A DNA stretch of 43,699 nucleotides from Bacteroidia bacterium (GTDB lineage: Bacteria > Bacteroidota > Bacteroidia > Bacteroidales > Dysgonomonadaceae). A model generated the notes under the pieces. The model did not search any database. It was not told the DNA's origin and was given only the letters and a program-made list of their open reading frames with translations. The position numbers and the translations under genes were made by a program. How positions within the stretch are numbered: position 1 is the stretch's first letter; the number at the start of each line of letters is the position of its first letter. Positions 35,403-43,572 of this stretch are shown piece by piece. The stretch is from positions 1-43,699 of the forward strand of contig BNXH01000008.1 in assembly GCA_025999435.1 (NCBI GenBank), in the 5' to 3' direction.

Positions 35403-37775
35403 TTAAAGTTTTAGAGGTATATGAATACTGATATTCTCTTCAAAAGAATTTAGCCTGTCCTTTTCTCCGGCCAGCCAGATAACATCTTCTTCCTGAAATA
35501 CAATATTAGGTGTTACGTTGATAATAGATTCACCGTTCCGGTCTATACCGATAATCATACATTCGGTTCTTTCGCGTATGTTTGCTTCTGCTATTGTTTT
35601 ACCAATAAGCGAACATTTCGGTTCAACAATAAACTGGGACAGGCTTATATGATGTTGAGCCTCTTCCTCCATTTGGGATATCAGCGCTTTTTTATCTTCC
35701 AAAAACTGAGCTAACTTTTGCATTTCTTCGTCCGATCCCGAAACAACCAGTTTGTCGAATGGATAAAGACGTTCATTGCCATCAGGGATATTTATCTTTT
35801 TACTGCCTCTGATTATCGTTATCACATTTACTCCTGTTTGTTGTCTGAAGTTCAACTCTTTAAGCGAATAACCTATATTAGGTGAAGATTGGGATATTTC
35901 GAACTCTTCTATATGTATATTTTTAGAGCGAAGGTCGTTAGCAACAGTCGGTAATATCGCGGCCTTTTTCTCATCCAACATCTGTTTCAGGTTCAGATTC
36001 TCAAGAAAGCGCGCTTCTATTCTTCGCGATTGCGCCTTAAATCCTTGAGAGAAAATAATAAGAGTTACCACAACCAATGATATAATAACCATCAAAACTG
36101 TCAACCTCGGAAACAAAGGAATGAGGACGAGCAATATAAGGGCCAGGCATAGAATAATCCGGAAAACAATGAGTGAGACTAATGCACTCCTGTTCAGACG
36201 ATTATCCTTCCATAGATTCTTAAATTCCTCGGAACGGTTCCTCTTCATCATAATAGCTCGTAAGAATGGAGCCATCAGCGTGAGTGTAATCAAAGCAGCC
36301 AGTATATTCCCCCAAATACTTCCCGGTACATATTCCACGATATAAGGGTTTATAAAATTCTGGAAAACAAGGAGTATTGCTATACAGATCGCCGTATATA
36401 TAGCAACCAGTTTCAATATACTTTTCAGCAAACGATTCCAATCGTTTTGTTTATTTACAGTATTGTAGCTATTCGCGGTATATCCTAGTTTTAGTTTTTC
36501 CCATTTTTCGGGTATATGTTTTTCCATCCGGTTAAATACCGGTTCAGCCCACCTTATACAATACGGCGTCGTAAATGTTGTTACCACTGATACTGCCACT
36601 ATGATCGGATATAGAGATTCCGTTATCACCCCAAGGCTTACCCCAAGAGTAGCAATAATAAAAGAAAATTCCCCTATTTGCGCCAAGCTGAAACCTGATT
36701 GTATGGCAACCTTAAGACCTTCACCGGAGGCCAACACACCAACTGTTGCAAACATTATACGTCCTACCAACACAACCAATGTAAGTATAAGTACCAATAT
36801 CCCGTATTCTGCAATAACAGCAGGATCGATCATCATACCTACCGAAACAAAAAACACCGCGCCAAAGAGATTTTTAAGCGGTTCTATGAGATGTTCAATG
36901 TGTTTTGACTCTACAGTTTCGGCTAATATAGAACCCATGATAAAAGCGCCCAACGCGGCTGAAAATCCTACAACAGTAGCAAAGTATACCATCCCCAGAC
37001 AAAGACCGATCGCTACAATCAGCAAGGTCTCATCATTCAGATATTTTTTTAGTTTTTTCAACATGGTAGGTATCATATATATGCCTACAACAAACCATAT
37101 CAGCATAAAAAACAGCAGTTTGATCACACTATTGGCCAACTCTCCACTCTCGAAATGCTTACTGGCAGCGAAAGTAGTCAGCAATACCATCATGATGATA
37201 GCCGCAATATCTTCGACAATGAGCATTCCAAATACAATACCTGCAAATTTTTTCTTTTGCAATCCCATATCATTGAATGCCTTGATTATAATAGTGGTAG
37301 AAGACATAGACAACATACATCCTAAATAAATACTATCCATCGTTGTCCAATCGTTAACCAGATTGGCAATAAACAGCTCCCCTGCCAAATATCCGACAAT
37401 TATCATAGACCCCAGATTGATCAGAGTAGCGATGGATGCTTTGCCTCCCACATCCATCAGCTTTTTAAAGCTAAATTCGAGTCCTAATGCAAAAAGCAAG
37501 AAAATGACACCTATTTCGGCCCATATACTTACATTTGCCATGTCGGATATTTCGGGTAAGGTTTTGAAGACTTCATTTACTTTTTCGGGCGCTAATCCGC
37601 TTATTTTGATAACCGAACTTTCTATAAATTTCTTAAAATGCAAACCGGCTATAAATCCGGCTACTATATAACCTAATACCACAGGTTGTTTCAGCCATTT
37701 GAATATAATAGTAATGATGCCGGCAGTAATTAATATAATTGCCAGATCGCTTATAAAATCGGGTAAATGAGCCAT
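35403..37775 (-). CDS. KefB-like cation:proton antiporter with two TrkA-C domains
   Basis: The protein is 790 residues of the CPA2 family. The antiporter core (about 1-400) has about 12-13 membrane helices with GYIVAGFIAG, FLLFALGLEFSFKKL, VEDIAAI (the acidic pair of the ion site) and SAALGAFIMGSILAETVE. A second membrane block (about 450-590) of some four helices precedes two TrkA-C domains (about 625-705 and 715-785) with FEISQSSPNIGYSLKELNF and GKTIAEANIRERTECMI. There is no NAD-binding TrkA-N domain, unlike KefB and KefC. A role in potassium or sodium/proton exchange and pH or osmotic balance is likely; the ion is unknown. It is monocistronic, with repeat islands on both sides. Confidence 0.9.
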   Translation of the reverse strand: MAHLPDFISDLAIILITAGIITIIFKWLKQPVVLGYIVAGFIAGLHFKKFIESSVIKISGLAPEKVNEVFKTLPEISDMANVSIWAEIGVIFLLFALGLEFSFKKLMDVGGKASIATLINLGSMIIVGYLAGELFIANLVNDWTTMDSIYLGCMLSMSSTTIIIKAFNDMGLQKKKFAGIVFGMLIVEDIAAIIMMVLLTTFAASKHFESGELANSVIKLLFFMLIWFVVGIYMIPTMLKKLKKYLNDETLLIVAIGLCLGMVYFATVVGFSAALGAFIMGSILAETVESKHIEHLIEPLKNLFGAVFFVSVGMMIDPAVIAEYGILVLILTLVVLVGRIMFATVGVLASGEGLKVAIQSGFSLAQIGEFSFIIATLGVSLGVITESLYPIIVAVSVVTTFTTPYCIRWAEPVFNRMEKHIPEKWEKLKLGYTANSYNTVNKQNDWNRLLKSILKLVAIYTAICIAILLVFQNFINPYIVEYVPGSIWGNILAALITLTLMAPFLRAIMMKRNRSEEFKNLWKDNRLNRSALVSLIVFRIILCLALILLVLIPLFPRLTVLMVIISLVVVTLIIFSQGFKAQSRRIEARFLENLNLKQMLDEKKAAILPTVANDLRSKNIHIEEFEISQSSPNIGYSLKELNFRQQTGVNVITIIRGSKKINIPDGNERLYPFDKLVVSGSDEEMQKLAQFLEDKKALISQMEEEAQHHISLSQFIVEPKCSLIGKTIAEANIRERTECMIIGIDRNGESIINVTPNIVFQEEDVIWLAGEKDRLNSFEENISIHIPLKL

Positions 37776-37929
37776 ATATATTTAAATTTATTATTCGTTT
37801 TTATTAGAAAGTGTTGCCCGGAGACGTTTTTGGGCGGTTAAAAATACCGAAAAAAAATGGGTTATGAAAATAAAATAACAATACGGTTGAGGGGCAGAAC
37901 AAAAAAACACTTTCTTATGACCTGAAAAT

Positions 37930-38060
37930 TAATGTCAATCAGTAGTTAAAGTAGTCAAGTAGTTATCAGTTGCTTAGCAACTTGGAAGTTAAAAAGTTCT
38001 GAGTTTTAAGTTTTAAGTTCTGAGCACTCACTACTTACTACTTATAACTACTTGACTACT
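37930..38060. repeat. Mosaic repeat island F upstream of the gene remnant
   Basis: It holds module M2 in inverse orientation (37993-38028, on the minus strand the same order as islands A and E), flanked by TACTACT heptamers and CAAGTAGTTATCAG-type units. About 150 bp to its left (37776-37929) show no gene. Confidence 0.8.
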
Positions 38061-38228
38061 AATGCGGATATAGAACTAAAAATTTACGGAAACAAAGAGA
38101 AAGCAACCGGATTAATTTGCCTACCTTCGGAGAACAAATTAACGGATATTGTTCTTACGAAATCAGGATATGATTACCATATAGAAAAAGGACAAATTCA
38201 AGGTATAAACTATATGATTAACAGGTAG
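38061..38228 (+). pseudogene. C-terminal remnant of an unidentified gene
   Basis: From the edge of repeat island F a frame of 55 codons runs to a TAG 3 bp before the GH95 ATG. It reads ADIELKIYGNKEKATGLICL, then LTDIVLTKSGYDYHIEKG and INYMINR. Composition and codon use look like real protein, there is no start codon near the front, and the frame upstream is only repeat sequence. The segment looks like the end of a beta-rich protein whose body has been lost; tight spacing to the GH95 gene suggests a former operon partner. No family is recognized. Confidence 0.55.
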
Positions 38229-38231
38229 AAT

Positions 38232-40595
38232 ATGAAACTCGGCAAAATTTTCCTTTTCCTATTTACTTTTTCAGTAATAAACCTTTTCGCACAAGATAAA
38301 CAAAACGAATGGCAATACTATTTTGATAAACCCGCTACTATTTGGGAAGAATCTGTCCCTCTGGGAAACGGACGCATCGGCATGATGCCGTGGGGCGGTA
38401 TTGAACATGAACGGATCGTACTGAATGAAATATCCATGTGGTCGGGAAACAAACAGGACGCGGACAATTCCGATGCGTACAAACATCTAGGCGAGATAAG
38501 GAAACTATTGTTTGAAAAAAGAAATAAAGAAGCACAGGAACTGATGTACAAAACTTTTACCTGCAAGGGAAAAGGCAGCGAAGGGATAGACTACGGCCGG
38601 TTTGAGAATTTCGCAAATCTATATATAGACTTCATCTATGCCGAATCATCCGAACCGGTTCAATACAAAAGGGCTTTGGATATGAATAATGCCTTGTCCA
38701 CTATATCTTTCACTAAAAATAACATTGAATATAAACGTGAATATTTTACATCCTTTACTGATGATATAGGCTTAATCAGATACACGGCAAATAAAACAAA
38801 GGCGCTGAATCTTAAAGTTTCACTTCAACGTGATGAAAACTTTGAGACTTATGCCAGCGGGAACATTCTATATATTTACGGACAGCTGAGGGCCGGAGAA
38901 GGTTATACCGGAATGAAATATATGGGAATGGTAAAGATAGCGAACAAAGGAGGTAAATTATCTACCACAAATAAGGAAATAAATGTAGAAGATGCCGACG
39001 AAGTGACTTTATTTGTTTCTATGGTTACGGATTACAACAACGCGAACTACGAAAGACTGGTATCCGGCTTGTTGAATAACGCAGGTAATAATTATGAAAA
39101 ACTAAAGAAAAATCATATCGAAGCATACCAAAGGCTTTTCAACCGCGCAGACCTTACTTTAGACAAAAACAAAAATTCCGGGCTACCGATTGATAAACGA
39201 TTAGAAGCCTTTGCGACAGACAAAACGGACTACGACCTTGCCGCCCTGTATATGCAATACGGACGTTATCTGCTGATATCATCTACCCGCCCGGGAAATC
39301 TGCCGCCTAACCTGCAAGGATTGTGGGCTCCGCAGATAAAAACGCCATGGAACGGAGATTATCATATGAATATTAACCTGCAAATGAATTTATGGGGTGC
39401 TGAAATGTTCAATCTTTCGGAATTGCATATGCCTACTATAGAGTATGTGAAATCACTGGCAGAACCGGGCGGCAAAACAGCGAAAATATACTATAACAGC
39501 CGTGGATGGGTCACACATATCCTCGGCAATGTATGGGGATTCACATCTCCGGGCGAACACCCGTCATGGGGCGCGACCAATACGGCGGGAGCATGGATGT
39601 GCCAGGATTTGTGGGAACATTATGTCTACACACAGGATATTGAATACCTGAAATCTGTATATCCGACAATGAAGGGCGCTGCCCGGTTCTTCGAAGATAT
39701 GCTGATAGAGGACCCCAACAACGGCTATCTGGTGACAGCGCCGACCACTTCCCCCGAAAATGCTTATAAAATGCCGAATGGGGATGTAGTAAGCATCTGC
39801 GCAGGATCTGCAATGGATAACCAAATTATCCGTGAATTATTTACCAATGTAGAGAGTGCTGCCAACTTGTTGAATGTAGATGAAAAATGGATCAAAAATA
39901 TATCTTCAAAAAAAGAACGCCTTGCCCCTACTACAATTGGTAAATACGGACAAGTAATGGAATGGCTCGAAGACTATGAAGAAAACGAACCGCATCACCG
40001 CCATGTATCACAACTCTACGGATTATACCCCGGATATGAGATGACATACGAAAAAACACCCGAACTGATGGAAGCTGCCAAAGTCAGCCTCAACAGGCGT
40101 GGCGACCAGTCCACAGGTTGGTCGATGGCATGGAAAATCAATTTCTGGGCACGGCTCAAAGACGGGAACAGGGCTTATAAACTTATTGGCGACCTGCTAA
40201 AACCCGCAAAAAACAACTGGGGCACCTATCCCAATCTGTTCAGCGCACATCCACCGATGCAGATTGATGGCAATTTCGGAGGTTCTGCCGGAATAGGTGA
40301 GATGCTTCTTCAAAGCCACGAAGGTTTTATTGAGTTGCTTCCTTCCATTCCGGAAGGTTGGAAAAACGGTAACGTAAAAGGAATGAAAGGAAGAGGGGGC
40401 GCGGAAGTATCTTTTGACTGGCAAAACGGAAATATCCGGGATATAAACTTAAAGGCTGATGTTGATAATAAATTTATCGTCAAACTACCTGAAGGAAAAC
40501 CGGAAATATCAGGAACAAATAATTACCGGATAGAGAACGGAAAATTATACCTGACATTAAAGAAAAACGACAAAGTAAAAATAAAGATCAAGTAG
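38232..40595 (+). CDS. GH95-family alpha-L-fucosidase, secreted
   Basis: The protein is 787 residues, usual for GH95, with a signal peptide (about 1-21, IFLFLFTFSVINLFAQ). It has an N-terminal beta domain (about 30-270, with WEESVPLGNGRIGMMPWGG), a linker and an (alpha/alpha)6 barrel (about 330-700), then a C-terminal beta domain. The catalytic set known from the Bifidobacterium enzyme can be matched: N380 and N382 in MNINLQMN, E509 in TTSPENAY (general acid) and D679 in MQIDGNFGG. GH95 enzymes invert at the anomeric carbon and release alpha-1,2-linked fucose, as from host mucin glycans, or alpha-L-galactose in some members. It stands outside any visible susC/susD cluster. A palindromic repeat overlaps its stop. 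Confidence 0.93.
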   Translation: MKLGKIFLFLFTFSVINLFAQDKQNEWQYYFDKPATIWEESVPLGNGRIGMMPWGGIEHERIVLNEISMWSGNKQDADNSDAYKHLGEIRKLLFEKRNKEAQELMYKTFTCKGKGSEGIDYGRFENFANLYIDFIYAESSEPVQYKRALDMNNALSTISFTKNNIEYKREYFTSFTDDIGLIRYTANKTKALNLKVSLQRDENFETYASGNILYIYGQLRAGEGYTGMKYMGMVKIANKGGKLSTTNKEINVEDADEVTLFVSMVTDYNNANYERLVSGLLNNAGNNYEKLKKNHIEAYQRLFNRADLTLDKNKNSGLPIDKRLEAFATDKTDYDLAALYMQYGRYLLISSTRPGNLPPNLQGLWAPQIKTPWNGDYHMNINLQMNLWGAEMFNLSELHMPTIEYVKSLAEPGGKTAKIYYNSRGWVTHILGNVWGFTSPGEHPSWGATNTAGAWMCQDLWEHYVYTQDIEYLKSVYPTMKGAARFFEDMLIEDPNNGYLVTAPTTSPENAYKMPNGDVVSICAGSAMDNQIIRELFTNVESAANLLNVDEKWIKNISSKKERLAPTTIGKYGQVMEWLEDYEENEPHHRHVSQLYGLYPGYEMTYEKTPELMEAAKVSLNRRGDQSTGWSMAWKINFWARLKDGNRAYKLIGDLLKPAKNNWGTYPNLFSAHPPMQIDGNFGGSAGIGEMLLQSHEGFIELLPSIPEGWKNGNVKGMKGRGGAEVSFDWQNGNIRDINLKADVDNKFIVKLPEGKPEISGTNNYRIENGKLYLTLKKNDKVKIKIK

Positions 40596-40651
40596 GAGCA
40601 GACCTATATACGCGCCTGTTTTATTTGGTGGACACATAGGTTCGCCCCTAC
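40592..40651. repeat. Palindromic repeat overlapping the GH95 stop
   Basis: GTAGGAGCAGACCTATAT (40592-40609) and the complement of ACATAGGTTCGCCCCTAC (40634-40651) match at most positions, giving imperfect 18-bp arms around a 24-base centre. The left arm includes the TAG stop codon. The arm resembles the GTAGGGGCGAACCT repeats seen between genes in many bacteria. It may also end transcription. Confidence 0.65.
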
Positions 40652-40725
40652 AACACAAAATGCGTCAATAAAACATTAGGATACAACCACTTTTACAATG
40701 TTAATAAAAATCGCATCCGGTTTTC

Positions 40726-40756
40726 TTGTTTTATTAATAAAATTCATATACTTTTG
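40726..40756 (+). promoter_or_regulatory. Promoter of tRNA-Gln
   Basis: TTG at 40726-40728 and TACTTTTG at 40749-40756 are 20 bp apart, a full Bacteroidota promoter, with the tRNA 30 bp downstream. Confidence 0.75.
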
Positions 40757-40786
40757 CACTGCTTTTGAAATAAAGTATTTAGGTAT

Positions 40787-40857
40787 TGTCTCATGGTGTA
40801 ATGGTAACACAACTGATTTTGGTTCAGTCGTTCAAGGTTCGAATCCTTGTGAGACAA
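40787..40857 (+). tRNA. tRNA-Gln (anticodon TTG)
   Basis: It folds as a 71-nt cloverleaf. Acceptor stem TGTCTCA pairs with TGAGACA, with discriminator A and no encoded CCA. Anticodon stem ACTGA/TCAGT encloses the loop TTTTGGT, giving anticodon TTG. The T-loop is GTTCGAATC. Its 3' end faces the replication module on the right, a polarity typical of element integration into tRNA genes. Confidence 0.96.
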
Positions 40858-40860
40858 CGG

Positions 40861-40895
40861 AAATCTCTGTAATCAATTGATTTACAGAGATTTTT
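40861..40895. terminator. Terminator after tRNA-Gln
   Basis: AAATCTCTGTAA (40861-40872) pairs perfectly with 40882-40893, followed by T residues. It can end the tRNA transcript and, in reverse, the helicase-primase transcript. Confidence 0.8.
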
Positions 40896-40937
40896 ATTTT
40901 TACAGTACGGTTATTAGTACGGAATTAGCTTAAATAT

Positions 40938-42911
40938 TTACCCTTTATACATATGATAGTAATGATATACCGTATTAATCGAATACACCTCATATTCATT
41001 ATCCGCAATCCTGTCGAATTGCTCATCTGTACTATCCCTGCCATATTTCGGATGCTGTTTGCTGATACGGTGGTATAGCTCCCTGCCCTTTTCCCCAAAT
41101 TCACAGTACAGGGCGCAACCAATTTCAAACCATTCCCGATAAGACGGGGCAATATCTATATGGTTGGTCTCTACATTAGTCATGAGTTTCTGTAATTCAG
41201 GGTCGTCAATATCAGTCTTTTCCATAGGACGGTCTTTCACCTCTTTTTCTTTGGTGCTTGTGTACGGTATTGCATAAGGGTTGATATATGCGTTCCTGTC
41301 ATAGCAGTATATACGCAACCTCGACACATCTATACAACTTTCATCTATCCGTATGCCCAATTTCATAAAGTCATCCTGCAACGCCCTGAAATGCTCCCTG
41401 TGTCGGTCGGGCTGTGCAATCGGGATAATACAGCTATAACCCTTCCCGCTAAGGCTATGCCCCAAATAGGCGATGTTGTTCATATCCCTTAACAGGGTCG
41501 GTACCTGCTTCAACACATCGGGAGTATTCCCCTTTGTATCGTTTTCATCTTTCTTTTGGTCGATGTCAATACAGATTAATCCCGAATGGATGTAACTGTC
41601 GCTCATGCTTCGTTTATTATGGAATTGAGCCGATACGGTGACAGCAGGCAGTTTCTTCTTATCCTCTTTATATGTCGGGCTTATCCTGATGGCTGCCATG
41701 TCGATATTTTTTCTCTCTGTCGTCAGGAACTCCAACAGGCTTATATCTTTCGGAATGGTATTTTCCACACTGTCGAACAGGCTGACAGTCTTATCCAATA
41801 CATTCGGGGTCACGACTGCTTTGCGATACTTTACATTGCTCCTTTTCAGTTCATTCTCAAACAGTGTATTAAATTCAGTTGTATCAGGCTCTGTTTCAAA
41901 GCCTGTCATTTCTTTACAGAAATCAAACTTTTCAGTATTCTCCCTGTCATTCGGATAGGAATTGAACAGTTCTATCCTGTGGCTGTTCCTTATAGCTTGC
42001 TTCATGGTTTCCATATTATCATTGCCTGTTGTATCCTCATTATTCGTTTTGGTATCAGGCGGGGCGGGGCTGTCATAATCCGTCTCCATATAATTCCCGC
42101 TTTTGATGTCGTACTTCAAGCGACAATCACCGATACAACCCAAATTCTTGAACTTGACTTTCTGAACGTCTATGATGGTTTCGTTCGTTGCAAAATCCCT
42201 ATGGACTGCCAAGCAGTAATCAGCTTTGTTTGCGAAGTTGGCGGAACCATTAATGTCGTAATAGGTCGGTATCTCCATAACCCCGTCCTTATTCCTGTTC
42301 ATCTTGCGTGGATGGGCTACCAAGTGTATCAGTATATTATGCTGTTTCCCGAAATTTCCTAATTTATCCAATAACTTACTGATATACTCAGTCTCTGTCA
42401 GGCTTGGCGGTCGCTGATGCTCTAACCTGTTGAAAGGGTCTATAACTAAGATTTTTATATCTTCTTTTATTATGTAATCTGTTGCTATATTCAGTATATC
42501 ATCAATCGTACTGACAGCTTGGTAATCCATAAAGAAGAAGCTTGACACTATTTTGTCAAATACCATATGCAATTCTTCTTCCGATGTACATTTCCTGTTG
42601 AATGGCTTATTTAATGTCTTCGATGCCAATTTCTCAAAGTGTTTGGAGACAGGGTAGTTCTCAGGGGAGAAATACAGCGTCTTCCATCCATATAGTTGGT
42701 TCAGGCGAAGGCAAACAAAGTCCAAAAATTCGCTTTTACCAAAATTCGGTACACCTGTTATCACAGACAAGCGTCCCAATTCCCACCGTATCAGGTTATC
42801 CACTGAGGATAATCCTATATTATTTCCCTGTGGCAACCCGTTTTGCCATAAATCAAAGACACTGCTGAACAGTTCTTCCCTGCTATATACTTTGTTTAAA
42901 CTATTTCCCAT
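40938..42911 (-). CDS. Helicase-primase fusion (DnaB-like, BT4734-like and PriCT-2 domains)
   Basis: The protein is 657 residues. A DnaB/Twinkle-like RecA domain (about 25-280) has Walker A GVPNFGKS (53-60), Walker B ILVIDPFNRLE (D158) and HLVAHPRKM as the sensor strand. An acidic linker (about 285-370) follows. A BT4734-like domain (about 385-550) shows GLICIDIDQKKDE, LGHSLSGKGYSCIIPI and CIDVSRLRIYCYD, a set resembling archaeo-eukaryotic primase motifs (DxD, SGxG, acidic-Arg). A PriCT-2 domain (about 570-655) has YREWFEIGCALYCEFGEKG. The likely job is unwinding and priming of a mobile element or prophage. Helicase before primase is opposite to the usual primase-helicase order. It overlaps the upstream gene by 16 bp and so is co-translated with it. 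Confidence 0.85.
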   Translation of the reverse strand: MGNSLNKVYSREELFSSVFDLWQNGLPQGNNIGLSSVDNLIRWELGRLSVITGVPNFGKSEFLDFVCLRLNQLYGWKTLYFSPENYPVSKHFEKLASKTLNKPFNRKCTSEEELHMVFDKIVSSFFFMDYQAVSTIDDILNIATDYIIKEDIKILVIDPFNRLEHQRPPSLTETEYISKLLDKLGNFGKQHNILIHLVAHPRKMNRNKDGVMEIPTYYDINGSANFANKADYCLAVHRDFATNETIIDVQKVKFKNLGCIGDCRLKYDIKSGNYMETDYDSPAPPDTKTNNEDTTGNDNMETMKQAIRNSHRIELFNSYPNDRENTEKFDFCKEMTGFETEPDTTEFNTLFENELKRSNVKYRKAVVTPNVLDKTVSLFDSVENTIPKDISLLEFLTTERKNIDMAAIRISPTYKEDKKKLPAVTVSAQFHNKRSMSDSYIHSGLICIDIDQKKDENDTKGNTPDVLKQVPTLLRDMNNIAYLGHSLSGKGYSCIIPIAQPDRHREHFRALQDDFMKLGIRIDESCIDVSRLRIYCYDRNAYINPYAIPYTSTKEKEVKDRPMEKTDIDDPELQKLMTNVETNHIDIAPSYREWFEIGCALYCEFGEKGRELYHRISKQHPKYGRDSTDEQFDRIADNEYEVYSINTVYHYYHMYKG

Positions 42912-43531
42912 AATTTCGTTGTGTTATTTTTCTTTATTATTTTATTGTACGCACTCTGTATCTGTTTCTTCAATGGTTGGAACAGTGCGTTATATTCCGT
43001 CAGGTCTATTTTGCCTTGGTCGTGTCGCTCTTGGATGTGGTTTAATTCCTGAACCATCATGGTCGATTTAGGAATATCCTTATCCCGATTAGCTTTATTT
43101 TCGTATTTTGGATACTTTTCAGCCCTTTTCTTTTTCGATACAGGCGCATTATCATCCCGAACCATAAGTTTGCTTATAGCCCCTGTATTGATGTAAAAAT
43201 AGGTCGTGTCAGATCCTTTACCATTCGGGTTTTTACCTGAATGATATTCGATAAGCCCTTTATCCCGAAGGGATTTCAAGGTTCGTTCAAAAGTGGAGCG
43301 GGAGAATGACCTTAGCTCTTTGGTGTAGATTTCCTTCTGATTGTAGTAGTAATGATAGTGACTTATATTGTCTGTGTGATGAATGGTTAAGTCTGCGTTA
43401 AAGCTGTTGAGTTTATTCAGCAGGTTTCCGATAACCAACACCTCATTGGTGTCTAAATTGTCGCTTAACTCGTGTACATATGGCGTATATGTGTAATCCG
43501 TATTCAAATACGGCTTGAACTGTTGTTGCAT
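42896..43531 (-). CDS. Winged-helix replication-type protein of the mobile element
   Basis: The protein is 211 residues. The N-terminal half contains a winged-helix fold: LVIGNLLNKLNSF, then RSFSRSTFERTLKSLRDKGL and a wing, IEYHSGKNPNGKGSDTTYFY. The C-terminal half is highly charged and helical (KKKRAEKYPKYENK, ALFQPLKKQIQSAYNKI), suited to partner binding. Position ahead of the helicase-primase with a 16-bp overlap suggests an origin-binding or helicase-loading protein, as in phage replication modules. The IS end begins 41 bp upstream, so the native promoter has probably been displaced. The start is preceded by a purine-rich GGAAAAAAGG stretch. Confidence 0.72.
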   Translation of the reverse strand: MQQQFKPYLNTDYTYTPYVHELSDNLDTNEVLVIGNLLNKLNSFNADLTIHHTDNISHYHYYYNQKEIYTKELRSFSRSTFERTLKSLRDKGLIEYHSGKNPNGKGSDTTYFYINTGAISKLMVRDDNAPVSKKKRAEKYPKYENKANRDKDIPKSTMMVQELNHIQERHDQGKIDLTEYNALFQPLKKQIQSAYNKIIKKNNTTKLWEIV

Positions 43532-43572
43532 GTTTTCTCATACCTTTTTTCCTTTTATTATTTATCCCATAC

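Noticed and set aside
36601..37329. A 242-codon open frame on the plus strand inside the KefB-like gene.
   Set aside because: It is fully antisense to a well-conserved membrane protein and its translation shows no domain pattern. It is a shadow frame.
41586..42362. A 258-codon open frame on the plus strand inside the helicase-primase gene.
   Set aside because: It is antisense to conserved Walker and primase motifs and has the cysteine- and histidine-rich look of a shadow frame.
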